Both the position numbers and the translations under genes were made by a program. A stretch of DNA of 64,000 bases from Gallaecimonas pentaromativorans (GTDB taxonomy: Bacteria > Pseudomonadota > Gammaproteobacteria > Enterobacterales > Gallaecimonadaceae), in assembly GCF_003751625.1 (NCBI RefSeq), contig NZ_RJUL01000003.1, positions 248,001 to 312,000 on the forward strand, read 5' to 3'. Every line of letters begins with the position of its first letter. Position 1 is the stretch's first letter. The notes beneath the pieces were generated by a model. It worked only from the letters and a program-made list of their open reading frames with translations. It made no database searches and was not told the origin of the DNA. Positions 55,518-64,000 of the stretch are shown here, in pieces.

Positions 55518-57137
55518 ATGCGTTATTTCATCGCGCTGCTCGCCGCCCTGCTAACGACCCAGCTGCAAGCCAAAGAGCCACGCAATATCATCATCATGAT
55601 TGGCGATGGCATGGGCCCGGCCTACACCACCGGCTATCGCTACTTTGCCGACGACCCCACCACCCCCAAGGTGGAATCCACCGTCTTCGACCAGATGCTG
55701 ACCGGCATGGCCAGCACCTACCCTGACGAGCCCGACACCGTGGTCACCGACTCGGCCGCGGCCGCCACCGCCCTTGCCACCGGCCATAAAACCTACAACG
55801 GCGCCATTGCCGTTGACCGCCAGAAAGTGGCGCTGTCTTCCATCATGGACATGGCCAAACGGCTGGGCAAAAGCACCGGCATCGCGGTGACTTCGCAGAT
55901 CAACCACGCCACCCCGGCAGCGTTTTTGGTGCACAACGAAAACCGCTCCAACTACAACGCCATTGCCGATGCCTATTTTGACGACCGCATCGACGGCAAA
56001 TTTCGCGCCGACGTGATGTTTGGCGGCGGCACCCAGTACTTCAAGCGCCCCGACCGCGATCTGGTGGCCGAATTTGAAGCCGCCGGCTACCACTTTGCCA
56101 GCGACAGCGCCAGCCTTGCCGCCCTCAGCCAAGGGCCGGCGCTGGGGCTGTTTGCCGATGTGGGCCTGCCAAGCGCCATCGACGACACCCAGGGTCCGCG
56201 CCTCGATGCCATGACCGCCAAAGCGGTGGAGCTTCTAAACCAGAACCCCAAGGGGTTTGTGTTGATGGTGGAAGGCAGCCAGATTGACTGGGCCGGGCAC
56301 AGCAACGACATCGTCACCGCCATGCACGAGATGAAGGACTTTGCCAAGGCCATCCGCTGGGCCAAGGACTTTGCCGACAGCCGGGACGATACCCTGGTGG
56401 TGGTCACCGCCGACCATTCAACCGGTGGCCTGACCCTGGGCGCCGCTGGCAAGTACCAGTGGCGCGCCGATTTTCTGAGAAAGATCCCCAACTCTCCGGG
56501 GGTGATAGCGGCCCGCCTGGCGCAAGAATCCGAACCGGCAAAGGCCCTGCCGGCGCTGCTGGGCTTTAACCCCTCCAAAGATGAAACCAGCAACTTGATG
56601 GACGCCATGAGCGATGGCCAGGAAGCGCTGGTCAGCGCCATCAAATCCCTTATCGACAAGCGCAGCCTCACCGGCTGGACCACCTCCGGCCACACCGCAG
56701 TCGATGTGCCCATCTTCGCTGACGGGGTCGACAAAGACCGCTTTGACGGCTTTATGGATAACACCGAAATTGCCAAGCGGCTCTTTGCCCTGCTGCAACC
56801 GGGTGAGCAGCTGATTGGCCAGTTCCAGACCCCGCCAGCGCCAAAAGCCGAAGCCACCAAGGCTCCGGTTGTTGCTACTCCGGCTCCCGCCGCGCCCACG
56901 GCCATGCCGCTGCCAAGCACGCCCAAGGCGCAAAGCCCGGCGCCCAAAGCAGACCTGCCAGCGGCCAAGCCGCAAGCAGCACCAGCACCAGCACCAGCAC
57001 CAGCACCCAAGGACATGCCAGTAAAAGACGAAACGGCGCAACCCGCAGCGCCGGTGTCGGCCGCCGAAGCAACTCCCACCGAGCCCCCTAAAGCCGCCTC
57101 AGAGCAGCTTGTTGAGGATAAACAGCAGCAGCTTTAA
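55518..57137 (+). CDS. Alkaline phosphatase with Pro/Ala-rich C-terminal tail
   Basis: A 539-residue exported phosphatase: signal peptide MRYFIALLAALLTTQLQA, metal motif IIIMIGDGMGPAY, nucleophile Ser in VVTDSAAAATALATG, MVEGSQIDWAGH and TADHSTGGLTLG. It releases phosphate from organic esters in the periplasm. The catalytic domain ends near residue 437; a tail of about 100 residues follows, mostly Ala, Pro, Lys (for example PAPAPAPAP), low-complexity and probably disordered. Its last 39 bases overlap the convergent lasT-like gene. No Pho box is visible in the short upstream gap. Confidence 0.92.
   Translation: MRYFIALLAALLTTQLQAKEPRNIIIMIGDGMGPAYTTGYRYFADDPTTPKVESTVFDQMLTGMASTYPDEPDTVVTDSAAAATALATGHKTYNGAIAVDRQKVALSSIMDMAKRLGKSTGIAVTSQINHATPAAFLVHNENRSNYNAIADAYFDDRIDGKFRADVMFGGGTQYFKRPDRDLVAEFEAAGYHFASDSASLAALSQGPALGLFADVGLPSAIDDTQGPRLDAMTAKAVELLNQNPKGFVLMVEGSQIDWAGHSNDIVTAMHEMKDFAKAIRWAKDFADSRDDTLVVVTADHSTGGLTLGAAGKYQWRADFLRKIPNSPGVIAARLAQESEPAKALPALLGFNPSKDETSNLMDAMSDGQEALVSAIKSLIDKRSLTGWTTSGHTAVDVPIFADGVDKDRFDGFMDNTEIAKRLFALLQPGEQLIGQFQTPPAPKAEATKAPVVATPAPAAPTAMPLPSTPKAQSPAPKADLPAAKPQAAPAPAPAPAPKDMPVKDETAQPAAPVSAAEATPTEPPKAASEQLVEDKQQQL
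56978..57008 (+). repeat. Hexanucleotide tandem repeat (CACCAG)n
   Basis: Five copies of a 6-base unit encode the Ala-Pro run in the alkaline phosphatase tail. A 6-base unit keeps frame when copies are gained or lost. Confidence 0.85.
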
Positions 57138-57764
57138 GTCCCGCTCACCGGCCCGGTGCAGGCTTTCTAATGCCCACTGGGCCGGTATCTCTTCGCCGCC
57201 GATATCGGCCTTGGCCAGCACCGCTTCCAGCCGCTGGCGCGCGGTAGCCAACAAGCCGTCGTCCACCTCTGCCGCTTGGGTTTGCTCGGGCAGCTGCTGC
57301 AGGCTGTAGGCGTAGAGCATCACCGCCTGGCCAAGATTCAGCGATGGCTGGGTTTGGGATAGAGGCAGGTAAGAGCGCAGCTGGCATTGCTCCAGCTCGT
57401 CGTTGGCCAGCCCAGACTCCTCGCAACCAAACACCACCGCCATTCTGGCCACGGCCCCTTGCTGGCGAAGGGCCTGGCTTTTTAGCTCTTGTGGGGTCAG
57501 GTATTGGTGCTTGCCGCTTCGCATTCGCGCCGTGGTGCCCACCGCCAGGGTGCAATCGACCAGGGCTTCGCTCAGGGTGTCAAAATCGCGGGCATGGCTT
57601 ATCAGCTCCTGAGCACCGTGGGCAACCCACTGGGCCTGGGGTTCGAGGTGAGCCTTGGAGCCGACAATGCGCAGATCGCCAAAGCCCATGGTCTTCATGG
57701 CTCTGGCCGCCGCACCGATGTTCTCCGGGCGGGCCGGGCGAACCAACACAAAACAAATATCCAT
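57099..57764 (-). CDS. LasT-like SPOUT RNA methyltransferase (TrmJ paralogue)
   Basis: A 221-residue SPOUT protein (MDICFVLVRPARPENIGAAA, VVFGCEESGLANDELEQC, SLNLGQAVMLYAYSLQ), most like E. coli LasT/YjtD and distinct from TrmJ at 7114-7836. Probably methylates a tRNA or rRNA ribose; target unknown. ATG at 57764 with GGAGG just upstream. Its 3' end overlaps the alkaline phosphatase gene by 39 bases tail-to-tail. Confidence 0.88.
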   Translation of the reverse strand: MDICFVLVRPARPENIGAAARAMKTMGFGDLRIVGSKAHLEPQAQWVAHGAQELISHARDFDTLSEALVDCTLAVGTTARMRSGKHQYLTPQELKSQALRQQGAVARMAVVFGCEESGLANDELEQCQLRSYLPLSQTQPSLNLGQAVMLYAYSLQQLPEQTQAAEVDDGLLATARQRLEAVLAKADIGGEEIPAQWALESLHRAGERDLKLLLFILNKLL

Positions 57765-57843
57765 CACGCCTCCTTTAGGGCCCCAAAGCTTAATGATTTG
57801 CCGGGCACTAAACTAGAGAGAACCACAAGGGGAGTACGCCGCC

Positions 57844-58107
57844 ATGCACCTGAGCGAAGATATTCATAACCTGATGGAACGTATGCTGACCGAAGAACTG
57901 ACCCAACATCCTCCCGCCATCGGCTCCGAGCAGCTGGCAGACCTTTGCTGCCTGGTTCTCAACAAAGTGCCGCCCCGCTATGTGCGGCACGACGTAGACA
58001 ACGCCTACTTCACCACCGAGCAGGAAAAGCAGCAGCTTGAGCGCAAGATAAGGGTGGCCATCACTGAGTCGCTGGATTTTCTCACCAGTGGCGACGTGCG
58101 CTACTGA
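57844..58107 (+). CDS. ComFB-like late competence protein
   Basis: An 87-residue protein with the ComFB family core ADLCCLVLNKVPPRYVRHDVD. ComFB occurs in competence operons of Firmicutes and as single genes in many Gram-negatives; its role is not well understood, and some relatives bind cyclic dinucleotides. It is a single gene with AAGGGGAG upstream. Its last 7 bases overlap the convergent binding-protein gene. Confidence 0.85.
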   Translation: MHLSEDIHNLMERMLTEELTQHPPAIGSEQLADLCCLVLNKVPPRYVRHDVDNAYFTTEQEKQQLERKIRVAITESLDFLTSGDVRY

Positions 58108-58805
58108 GCCTGGGCCAGGGCCTTGAGGCCGCGGTTGAGGATGGCCTGCCAGCGCTGGCCCCGGTCGCCGCGACGAAAATTGACGTAAAGGGCTTTTTTT
58201 TCCAGCAGTTGGGGGGAAGCGACCAGCGCCTCTTTGAAGGGCGCCAACTTTTCATCGTGCTCCAGCCAGTAGGCCATGACCTTAAGATCCACCACGGCGC
58301 CATCAACCCGGCCGTAGGCCAGTTTCAACAGGTTCTGGCGGTCTGAATCGGCTTGGTCAACCGGTTGCAGGCCTTGCTCCACCGCGTTGTCAAAAAGCGC
58401 AGTGTTAAGGTAATCGCGCACCACCCCGATACGGTACTTGTACAGGTCTGCCTGGCGCTTCCAAACAAGAGGGTGGGCCTTTCGATAGGCGATCCCTAAA
58501 GGCCCGTACCCCACCACATCGGAACTGATAAAGATCTGATCTCGCTCGCCGTCATGGTATTCGGGGCCATAGGCCACGTAATCGGAGTCTTGATTGACCA
58601 ATAGCAAAGCCCGTTGCCAAGGCAAGAAGGTAACCTGCAGTTGGTGCCCCTGGGTTGCCAGCGCCGCCCGCAGTTTACTGATCACAGTGCCCTGGCCAGG
58701 CAGTTTGCTGCCGGCATAGGGCGGCCATTCCAGGCTGGCCATCTTCATGACATCGGCTTGGGCCAGGGAGCAGGCGAACAGCAGCACAACAATCAGCAAA
58801 CGCAT
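58101..58805 (-). CDS. Periplasmic solute-binding (SBP family 3-like) protein
   Basis: A 234-residue protein with a signal peptide (MRLLIVVLLFACSLAQADV) and the family 3 binding fold: ASLEWPPYAGSKLPGQG at the N-terminus, FLPWQRALLLV and VDGAVVDLKVMAYWLEHD. No ABC permease genes adjoin it, so it may be a stand-alone sensor/binding protein of the kind common in Shewanella and Vibrio. The start at 58805 gives a proper signal peptide. Confidence 0.85.
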   Translation of the reverse strand: MRLLIVVLLFACSLAQADVMKMASLEWPPYAGSKLPGQGTVISKLRAALATQGHQLQVTFLPWQRALLLVNQDSDYVAYGPEYHDGERDQIFISSDVVGYGPLGIAYRKAHPLVWKRQADLYKYRIGVVRDYLNTALFDNAVEQGLQPVDQADSDRQNLLKLAYGRVDGAVVDLKVMAYWLEHDEKLAPFKEALVASPQLLEKKALYVNFRRGDRGQRWQAILNRGLKALAQAQ

Positions 58806-58905
58806 GGCGGCATTCCTCGGCAAGAGATCTTCAAACTAACCGAAGAAAAAAAGTAAATGAAGTGTAAAGATGTTATGAAGGCATCTTCTGAAGACGTTCT
58901 GAAAC

Positions 58906-58932
58906 GAAAAAAGCTCCCTTAGGAGCTTTTTC
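58906..58932 (-). terminator. Terminator after tRNA-Leu
   Basis: AGCTCC-CTTA-GGAGCT flanked by A6 and T5. Confidence 0.85.
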
Positions 58933-58951
58933 TAATTACTTGATAATCAAG

Positions 58952-59036
58952 TGGTGCCTAGGGCCGGACTCGAACCGGCACGGTTTTACCCGGCTGATTT
59001 TGAATCAGCTGCGTCTACCAATTTCGCCACCCAGGC
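58952..59036 (-). tRNA. tRNA-Leu (anticodon CAA)
   Basis: 85 bases on the minus strand including an encoded CCA. The acceptor GCCTGGG pairs with CCTAGGC; anticodon stem-loop CTGATT-CAA-AATCAG reads TTG codons; the T arm contains GGTTCGAGTCC; the long variable arm is typical of leucine tRNA. Confidence 0.96.
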
Positions 59037-59047
59037 AGGTGCAGGGC

Positions 59048-59075
59048 ATTATACGCATTTAGTCTCGCCTTGCAA
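59048..59075 (-). promoter_or_regulatory. Promoter of tRNA-Leu
   Basis: On the minus strand TTGCAA, 16 bp, TATAAT, followed by a GC-rich GCCC discriminator typical of stringently controlled stable-RNA promoters. Confidence 0.8.
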
Positions 59076-59100
59076 GCCTTCTTGAATTGGCGAAATTTGC

Positions 59101-59119
59101 TACAATTCTAAGCGCTTAG
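59101..59119 (+). promoter_or_regulatory. -10 element and adjacent palindrome upstream of the RDD gene
   Basis: TACAAT (59101-59106, extended by TGC) is followed directly by the perfect 12-base palindrome CTAAGCGCTTAG (59108-59119), which would cover the transcription start. Could be an operator. Confidence 0.45.
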
Positions 59120-59134
59120 CTATCGGAGCACACC

Positions 59135-59596
59135 ATGAAGGGCCACTTTCCAAGAGCCTCGTTCGGGCGTCGTCTGGCCGCCCTCTGTTATGACTACCTG
59201 CTGGCCTGCGCCGTGTTTATGCTGGCCCACTTCTTGGGCTTTGCGCTGCTGGCGCTGGCCATCCAGCTCTTCCCTGCCCTGCTGGACGGTTACCCCGACC
59301 AAGCAAGCTTCATGCGCGACCAGCCGCTCTACAGTCTTTACCTGCTGTTGTGCGTACTCGGCTTTTTTTTGTGGTTCTGGACCCACGGCGGCCAAACCCT
59401 TGGCATGCGCGCCTGGCGCCTTAAACTGCAAAGCCAGCAAGGTGGGCCGGTGAGCCTTAAGCAAGCGCTGCTTAGGGCCCTGTGCGCGCTATTGGGCGCA
59501 GGCACCCTAGGGGTGCTGCTTGGTTCGCGGCGCCTGGCGCTGCAAGACAGGGCCAGCCACACCGAAGTGGTGCTGGTGGATACCCCAAAGCCATAA
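59135..59596 (+). CDS. RDD-family membrane protein
   Basis: A 153-residue inner-membrane protein starting FGRRLAALCYDYLLACAVFM, with the Arg and Asp of the RDD family and three or four transmembrane helices. A conserved GGQTLGMRAWRLKLQSQQGG follows helix 2. Function unknown; some RDD proteins act as ion antiporters. It is a single gene with its own terminator. Confidence 0.88.
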   Translation: MKGHFPRASFGRRLAALCYDYLLACAVFMLAHFLGFALLALAIQLFPALLDGYPDQASFMRDQPLYSLYLLLCVLGFFLWFWTHGGQTLGMRAWRLKLQSQQGGPVSLKQALLRALCALLGAGTLGVLLGSRRLALQDRASHTEVVLVDTPKP

Positions 59597-59612
59597 CTCG
59601 CGGGCAGCAAAA

Positions 59613-59637
59613 AGGGCGCTTTACGCGCCCTTTTTTG
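59613..59637. terminator. Bidirectional terminator between RDD and lptG genes
   Basis: AAAAAGGGCGC-TTTAC-GCGCCCTTTTTT, used by convergent genes. Confidence 0.9.
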
Positions 59638-59640
59638 GGT

Positions 59641-60702
59641 TTATGCCGGCCTTCGCAGCAAATACACCGAAATGCCGATAAACAGCAGCCCCGGCAATAT
59701 CGCTCCCAGCAGCGGCGGCACCTCGTATACCAGGCTCAAAGGCCCGAAGATCTCGCTTAACAGGAAGAAGCTAAAGCCTGCGATGATGCCAAGGATGATA
59801 CGGGCGCCCATGGGCACGGTGCGTAGTGGCCCAAACACGAAAGAACAGGCCAGCAGCAGCATCACAGCGAGGTTCAGCGGCGCAAAAATCTTGCGCCAAA
59901 ACGCCAGCTTATAGCGAGATCCGTCCTGCTTGTTGGCCACCAGATATTCCACGTATTGGGTAAGACCGCGCAGAGACAAGGCTTCGGGTTTGACCGTGAC
60001 CACACCGAGCTTTTCCGGGGTCAGGTCAGATTTGAGCATCATGGTGGGCCGCGAATCGACCCGGGTGCTGTCTTTATCTATCCAGGTTTCCTGCACCTGG
60101 CTAAGCTCCCAGCCGTTTTTAATCCAGCGGGCATGGTCAGCATGCAGCAGCCGTTTCAGTTGCAGGCCGTCAAACTCATACAGGGTGACATCGCCAATTT
60201 CGTCGGCCTCCAGCAACTGCTGGATATGCACAAAGCGGTTGCCGTCCCGCGCCCACAGGCCATTGGAATCGGACAGCAAGGTACCCCCCGACATGGCTTG
60301 GGTGCGCATGTCCCGGGCGTAACGCTCTGCCCCCGGCGCCACAAACTCGCTCAGCAACACCACCATTATCATCAGCAGGAACATGGTCTTCATGGCCGAG
60401 GCGATGATGTTGAACTTGGACATGCCGGAGGCCTGCATCACCGTCAGCTCGGAGTTGCTGGCCATCATGCCAAGACCAATAAGACCGCCCAGCAGCACCC
60501 CCATGGGGAAGAACACTTCGAGGTCGCGCGGCATGGAAAACAGCACAAAGATGCCGGCATCGGCCGTGTCATAAAGGCCGCGGCCCACGTATTTGAGCTG
60601 GTCGACAAACTTGATAAGCCCAGACAACCCCACCAGTACCGCCAGGCACAGCAAGGTGGTGGTGAGGATCACCCGGCCAATGTACAAATCGATAATTTTC
60701 AT
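59641..60702 (-). CDS. lptG: LPS export permease LptG
   Basis: A 353-residue YjgQ-family permease: N-terminal helices from about residue 13 (VILTTTLLCLAVLVGLSGLIKF), a periplasmic beta-jellyroll in the middle, and C-terminal helices. With LptF and LptB it extracts LPS from the inner membrane. It overlaps lptF by 4 bases. Confidence 0.95.
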   Translation of the reverse strand: MKIIDLYIGRVILTTTLLCLAVLVGLSGLIKFVDQLKYVGRGLYDTADAGIFVLFSMPRDLEVFFPMGVLLGGLIGLGMMASNSELTVMQASGMSKFNIIASAMKTMFLLMIMVVLLSEFVAPGAERYARDMRTQAMSGGTLLSDSNGLWARDGNRFVHIQQLLEADEIGDVTLYEFDGLQLKRLLHADHARWIKNGWELSQVQETWIDKDSTRVDSRPTMMLKSDLTPEKLGVVTVKPEALSLRGLTQYVEYLVANKQDGSRYKLAFWRKIFAPLNLAVMLLLACSFVFGPLRTVPMGARIILGIIAGFSFFLLSEIFGPLSLVYEVPPLLGAILPGLLFIGISVYLLRRPA

Positions 60703-61790
60703 CGGCTACCCCTCAGCCAGCCACGAATGCGGGTGCCGAGGGTTCGGCCCTTGATGATAAGTGCTATGCCGATAAAGAGTGCACTGGCGTGGATCCACCA
60801 AAGCCCCAGGACAATGGGAATTTTACCGTCTTCAAGCGCCCTGTTACCGGCAAGCAGCAACAGCAGATACCCCAGGAACAGGCCAAGGGCGGGCAGCATT
60901 TTGGCAAATTTGCCCTGGCGCGGCCCGGTCTGGGCCATAGGCACGGCAATCAAGGACAACAGCAGCACCGCGATAGGCAGTGCCATGCGCCACTGCAGCT
61001 CGGCACGGGCATCCACCGAATCGTCTTTGAGCAGCTCGCCAAGAGGCAGCGCCGAGAGTTTACGGTTGCGCTTTTGCACTTCCTGGTCACCAATCTGCAT
61101 CTTGTAGAGGCCAAAATGCACTTCCTGCAGCGCCGCCTGCCCGGCTTCCCCCTCGTAGCGATAACCCTGGTTGAGCTCCATGGTGTCCATGCCCTTGTCG
61201 TTCTGAGACACCACGCCACCTTCGGCCATCAGTACCGAGGGGGAATCGCCAGGACCAGGCAGTTGAGCCACAAACACTTTGTCCAGGTGGCCATCGTCGA
61301 TGTTTTCGATAAACACCACCGCCCTGTTGTTGGCGGTGCGCTGAAAGCGCCCTTCCTGCAAGGTGGCCAGGCCGCTGCTGGAATGGGCCTTTTCCACCAT
61401 TTGGTATTCCTGCTCTTTGGCCCAGGGAGCAAACCAGAGGGTGATGGAAGCGGCAATCAAGCTGAACACCAGGGCCACGGTCAGGGTAACCCGCGCTACG
61501 TACCACTCGGAGATGCCGCAGGCGTGCAGCACCGTCATTTCATGTTCGGAGTACATCCGGCTGTGGGCCATCAGGATGCCGATAAAGACCGACAACGGCA
61601 TCACCATCACCAGCAACGACGGCAGGTGCAGGCCGATAACCTGAGCCACGATGGTGCCGGGAATGTCGCCGTCGGCGGCGTCGGAGAGCACCGAGACAAA
61701 CTCCCGGCTGACGAAGATGGCCATCAGCACCAGCAGCACGGCGATGGTGGACTTGAATGCTTCAGCGAAGAGGTAACGGAAAACTATCAA
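60699..61790 (-). CDS. lptF: LPS export permease LptF
   Basis: A 363-residue YjgP-family permease starting MIVFRYLFAEAFKSTIAVLL, with the same helix-jellyroll-helix layout as LptG. First gene of lptFG, divergent from pepA as in E. coli and most gammaproteobacteria. A promoter is not clearly visible in the 232-base gap. Confidence 0.95.
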   Translation of the reverse strand: MIVFRYLFAEAFKSTIAVLLVLMAIFVSREFVSVLSDAADGDIPGTIVAQVIGLHLPSLLVMVMPLSVFIGILMAHSRMYSEHEMTVLHACGISEWYVARVTLTVALVFSLIAASITLWFAPWAKEQEYQMVEKAHSSSGLATLQEGRFQRTANNRAVVFIENIDDGHLDKVFVAQLPGPGDSPSVLMAEGGVVSQNDKGMDTMELNQGYRYEGEAGQAALQEVHFGLYKMQIGDQEVQKRNRKLSALPLGELLKDDSVDARAELQWRMALPIAVLLLSLIAVPMAQTGPRQGKFAKMLPALGLFLGYLLLLLAGNRALEDGKIPIVLGLWWIHASALFIGIALIIKGRTLGTRIRGWLRGSR

Positions 61791-62022
61791 GAGAATGCCC
61801 TGTTTTCGCGAATATTTGCTGTTTTACTAAAATCCGGCCAAATCTTGGAGCTAACACTTGTTTTTGCAAGTTTAAGTAGCTTTAATCGACCTATCAGGCT
61901 TTTTGACAAGTCCTGGCGGATAAAATTTCAGGCGTTAACGGGCCCTTTCGTCCCGCTAAATCAATTGCCTGCATTATCCATAGATCCGCCGCCCTTGTCT
62001 TTAATGACTCTTAGGAGTGTGC

Positions 62023-63531
62023 ATGGAATTTAGCGTAAAAAGTGGTAGCCCGGAAAAACAGCGCAGCGCCTGCATTGTGGTCGGAGTCTACGAACCCCGC
62101 CGCCTTTCCCCCGTTGCCGAACAGCTCGATCGCATCAGCGACGGCTACATCTCCAACTTGCTGCGCCGTGGCGACCTTGAAGGAAAGGTAGGCCAGACCC
62201 TGCTGCTGCACCATGTCCCAGGCGTCCTTTCCGAACGGGTGCTGCTGATTGGCTGTGGTAAAGAGCGGGAATTGGACGAGCGCCAGTATCGCCAAATTGT
62301 TCAAAAAACCATTTCCACCCTTAACGATACCGGCTCCATGGAAGCGGTGTGTTTCCTGACCGAGCTGCACGTTAAGGGCCGCGACACCTACTGGAAGGTG
62401 CGCCAAGCCGTAGAAGCCACCGAAAGCAGCCTCTACAGCTTTACCCAGCTTAAATCCAAGAAGGAAGAACCCCGCCGCCCCCTTCGCAAGCTGACCTTCA
62501 ACGTGCCGACCCGCCGCGAGCTCTCTTTGGGCGAGAAGGCCATTCGTCACGGCCTGGGCATCACCAAAGGCATGGCCATGTGCCGCAACGTGGCCAACAT
62601 GCCGCCCAACATCTGTAACCCGGCTTACCTGGCAGAGTCGGCCAAGGAACTGGCCAAGGAACACAGTAAGCTGGCCATCGAAGTGGTGGGCGAAGCGCAG
62701 ATGGCCGAGATTGGCATGCACTCCTACCTGGCGGTAGGCCGCGGCAGTGCCAACGAATCAATGATGACCATCATGCGCTACAACGGCGCCCCTGACGCCT
62801 CTGCCAAACCCATAGTGCTGGTAGGCAAGGGCCTGACCTTCGATGCCGGCGGTATCTCCATCAAGCCCGCCGATGGCATGGACGAGATGAAGTACGACAT
62901 GGGCGGCGCTGCCGGCGTGCTGGGCACCATGACCGCCCTGGCCGAGCTGGATTTGCCGCTGAACGTGATTGGCGTGCTGGCCGGCTGTGAAAACATGCCC
63001 GACGCCAACGCTTATCGCCCCGGCGACATCCTCACCACCCTTTCCGGCCAGACCGTCGAAGTGCTCAACACCGACGCCGAAGGCCGCCTGGTGCTGTGCG
63101 ACGTGCTTACCTATGTAGAGCGCTTCGAGCCAGAGTGCGTGATTGACACCGCCACCCTCACCGGTGCCTGTGTGATTGCCCTGGGTAAGGTGGCCTCCGG
63201 TTTGATGTCTACCCACAATCCGCTGGCCCATGAGCTTATCAACGCCTCCGAGCAATCCGGCGACAAAGCCTGGCGCCTGCCGCTTTTTGACGAGTACCAA
63301 GAGCAGCTGGAAAGCCCCTTTGCCGACATGGCCAACATCGGTGGCCGCCCGGCCGGTGCCATCACCGCCGGCGCCTTCCTGAGCCGCTTTACCAAGAAGT
63401 ACAACTGGGCTCACCTCGATATCGCCGGCACCGCCTGGGTATCGGGCAAGAACAAAGGCTCTACCGGTCGCCCGGTACCGCTTTTGACCCAGTTCCTCTT
63501 GAACCGCGCCGGTGAAAAGCCCGAAGATTAA
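62023..63531 (+). CDS. pepA: Leucyl aminopeptidase PepA
   Basis: A 502-residue M17 aminopeptidase (E. coli 503), starting [20 protein letters not shown]. Metal and catalytic residues lie in [16 protein letters not shown] and the signature [10 protein letters not shown]. It cleaves N-terminal residues from peptides; in E. coli it is also the DNA-binding architectural factor XerA/CarP. The ATG at 62023 (TAGGAG upstream) is preferred over a GTG two codons earlier. holC follows after a hairpin. Confidence 0.97.
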   Translation: MEFSVKSGSPEKQRSACIVVGVYEPRRLSPVAEQLDRISDGYISNLLRRGDLEGKVGQTLLLHHVPGVLSERVLLIGCGKERELDERQYRQIVQKTISTLNDTGSMEAVCFLTELHVKGRDTYWKVRQAVEATESSLYSFTQLKSKKEEPRRPLRKLTFNVPTRRELSLGEKAIRHGLGITKGMAMCRNVANMPPNICNPAYLAESAKELAKEHSKLAIEVVGEAQMAEIGMHSYLAVGRGSANESMMTIMRYNGAPDASAKPIVLVGKGLTFDAGGISIKPADGMDEMKYDMGGAAGVLGTMTALAELDLPLNVIGVLAGCENMPDANAYRPGDILTTLSGQTVEVLNTDAEGRLVLCDVLTYVERFEPECVIDTATLTGACVIALGKVASGLMSTHNPLAHELINASEQSGDKAWRLPLFDEYQEQLESPFADMANIGGRPAGAITAGAFLSRFTKKYNWAHLDIAGTAWVSGKNKGSTGRPVPLLTQFLLNRAGEKPED

Positions 63532-63550
63532 GGGCAATCCCACGGAACCA

Positions 63551-63576
63551 AGGGCAGCTCTGACTGCCCTTTTTCC
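63551..63576 (+). terminator. Hairpin between pepA and holC
   Basis: AGGGCAG-N6-CTGCCCT followed by T4 and a second T-rich stretch. Terminator or attenuator. Confidence 0.7.
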
Positions 63577-63590
63577 TTTTTGGAGTCTCT

Positions 63591-64000
63591 ATGGCTGATG
63601 TCACTTTTTGCTCCCTGCCGGACGATAACCTGGTGGAATTTGCCTGCCAGGTGGCCGCGCATTTTTACCAATTGCGCCAACCGGTGCTGATCACCTGCCA
63701 GGACAAGGCCCAGGCCGACGCCGTTGACGAAGCGCTGTGGGTAAAGGAGCCGGCGTCCTTTGTGCCCCATAACCTGGCTGACGAAGGCCCCAAAAGCGGC
63801 TCACCGGTGGCCATTTACTGGCCCGAAGCGCCCGCCCCCAGAGGCCGTGCGGTGTTGATTAATCTCCATGAAGCCATCCCCCATGTTGCGGTACAATGTG
63901 CGCAAATTTTTGAGGCCGTGCCAAACAGCGAGGCACTCAAGGTGGCGGCGCGAACCCGGTTTCGCAGCTACCAACAACAGGGCGCAGCCCCTAAGCACTT
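63591..64000 (+). CDS. holC: DNA polymerase III chi subunit, C-terminus cut by window end
   Basis: The first 136 residues of HolC (E. coli 147), starting MADVTFCSLPDDNLVEFACQ, with the conserved VLITCQDKAQADAVDEALW and LINLHEAIPHVAVQCAQIFE segments. Chi links the clamp loader to SSB. It follows pepA, the usual pepA-holC-valS order; valS would lie just outside. Incomplete only because the window ends. Confidence 0.93.
   Translation, partial: MADVTFCSLPDDNLVEFACQVAAHFYQLRQPVLITCQDKAQADAVDEALWVKEPASFVPHNLADEGPKSGSPVAIYWPEAPAPRGRAVLINLHEAIPHVAVQCAQIFEAVPNSEALKVAARTRFRSYQQQGAAPKH

Overview
The window is a GC-rich (high-50s to about 60 percent by eye), densely packed chromosomal segment of a gammaproteobacterium. 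The gene set (complete Isc operon with IscX, SecD/SecF/YajC next to Tgt/QueA, two ATP-independent LptF/G permeases, OxyR, SlyA, aceBA plus AceK, long-form PstC/PstA) and the protein sequences resemble the Shewanella/Aeromonas/Vibrio side of the class. My best guess for genus is Gallaecimonas or a close relative; this is inferred from resemblance, not from a search.

Layout. 0-8.8 kb: rlmN (start only), ndk, the iron-sulfur assembly operon iscRSUA-hscBA-fdx-iscX under a recognisable IscR site, cysE, trmJ, and suhB divergently. 8.8-12.5 kb: a lipoteichoic-acid-synthase-like sulfatase gene behind a PmrA-type direct repeat, an intact IS481-family insertion (10978-12047) with a 6-bp target duplication, and a small lipoprotein. 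12.5-18 kb: queA-tgt-yajC-secD-secF. 18-24.6 kb: a tightly overlapping six-gene operon (thermostable-hemolysin-family protein, adenylating enzyme fused to a heme-oxygenase-like domain, short-chain reductase, TPR protein, QseB/PmrA-type regulator, QseC/PmrB-type sensor). CTTAAG-N5-CTTAAG-type boxes lie upstream of it, and a candidate small RNA runs antisense to its tail. 24.5-29 kb: glyoxylate shunt aceBA with a PdhR-like operator, then oxyR. 29-31 kb: a lower-GC CAP-like gene, a small unknown gene, an EVE-domain protein and PPK2.

31-48.7 kb is a phosphate district: pstCAB-phoU, ppk1-ppx, pstS, phoBR and a porin, with Pho boxes visible as 11-bp-spaced GTCA repeats upstream of pstC, ppk1, pstS and phoB. 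A SlyA-regulated efflux cassette (slyA, HlyD-type protein, DUF2955 protein) and arylamine N-acetyltransferase sit inside it. 48.8-64 kb: macrodomain protein, tal-pgi, DUF3545 protein, hemerythrin-like protein, ung, aceK, an alkaline phosphatase with an unusual Pro/Ala tail, lasT-like methyltransferase, ComFB-like protein, periplasmic binding protein, tRNA-Leu(CAA), RDD protein, lptFG, pepA and the start of holC.

How it fits together: phosphate sensing (PhoBR, PstSCAB, PhoU), storage (PPK1, PPX, PPK2) and scavenging (alkaline phosphatase, possibly the porin) are clustered and mostly share visible Pho boxes. A second two-component system probably controls its own metabolic operon and the envelope-modifying sulfatase through shared PmrA/QseB-like repeats. 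That six-gene operon is the best candidate here for an undescribed system. No CRISPR array, prophage, rRNA gene or replication origin was seen.
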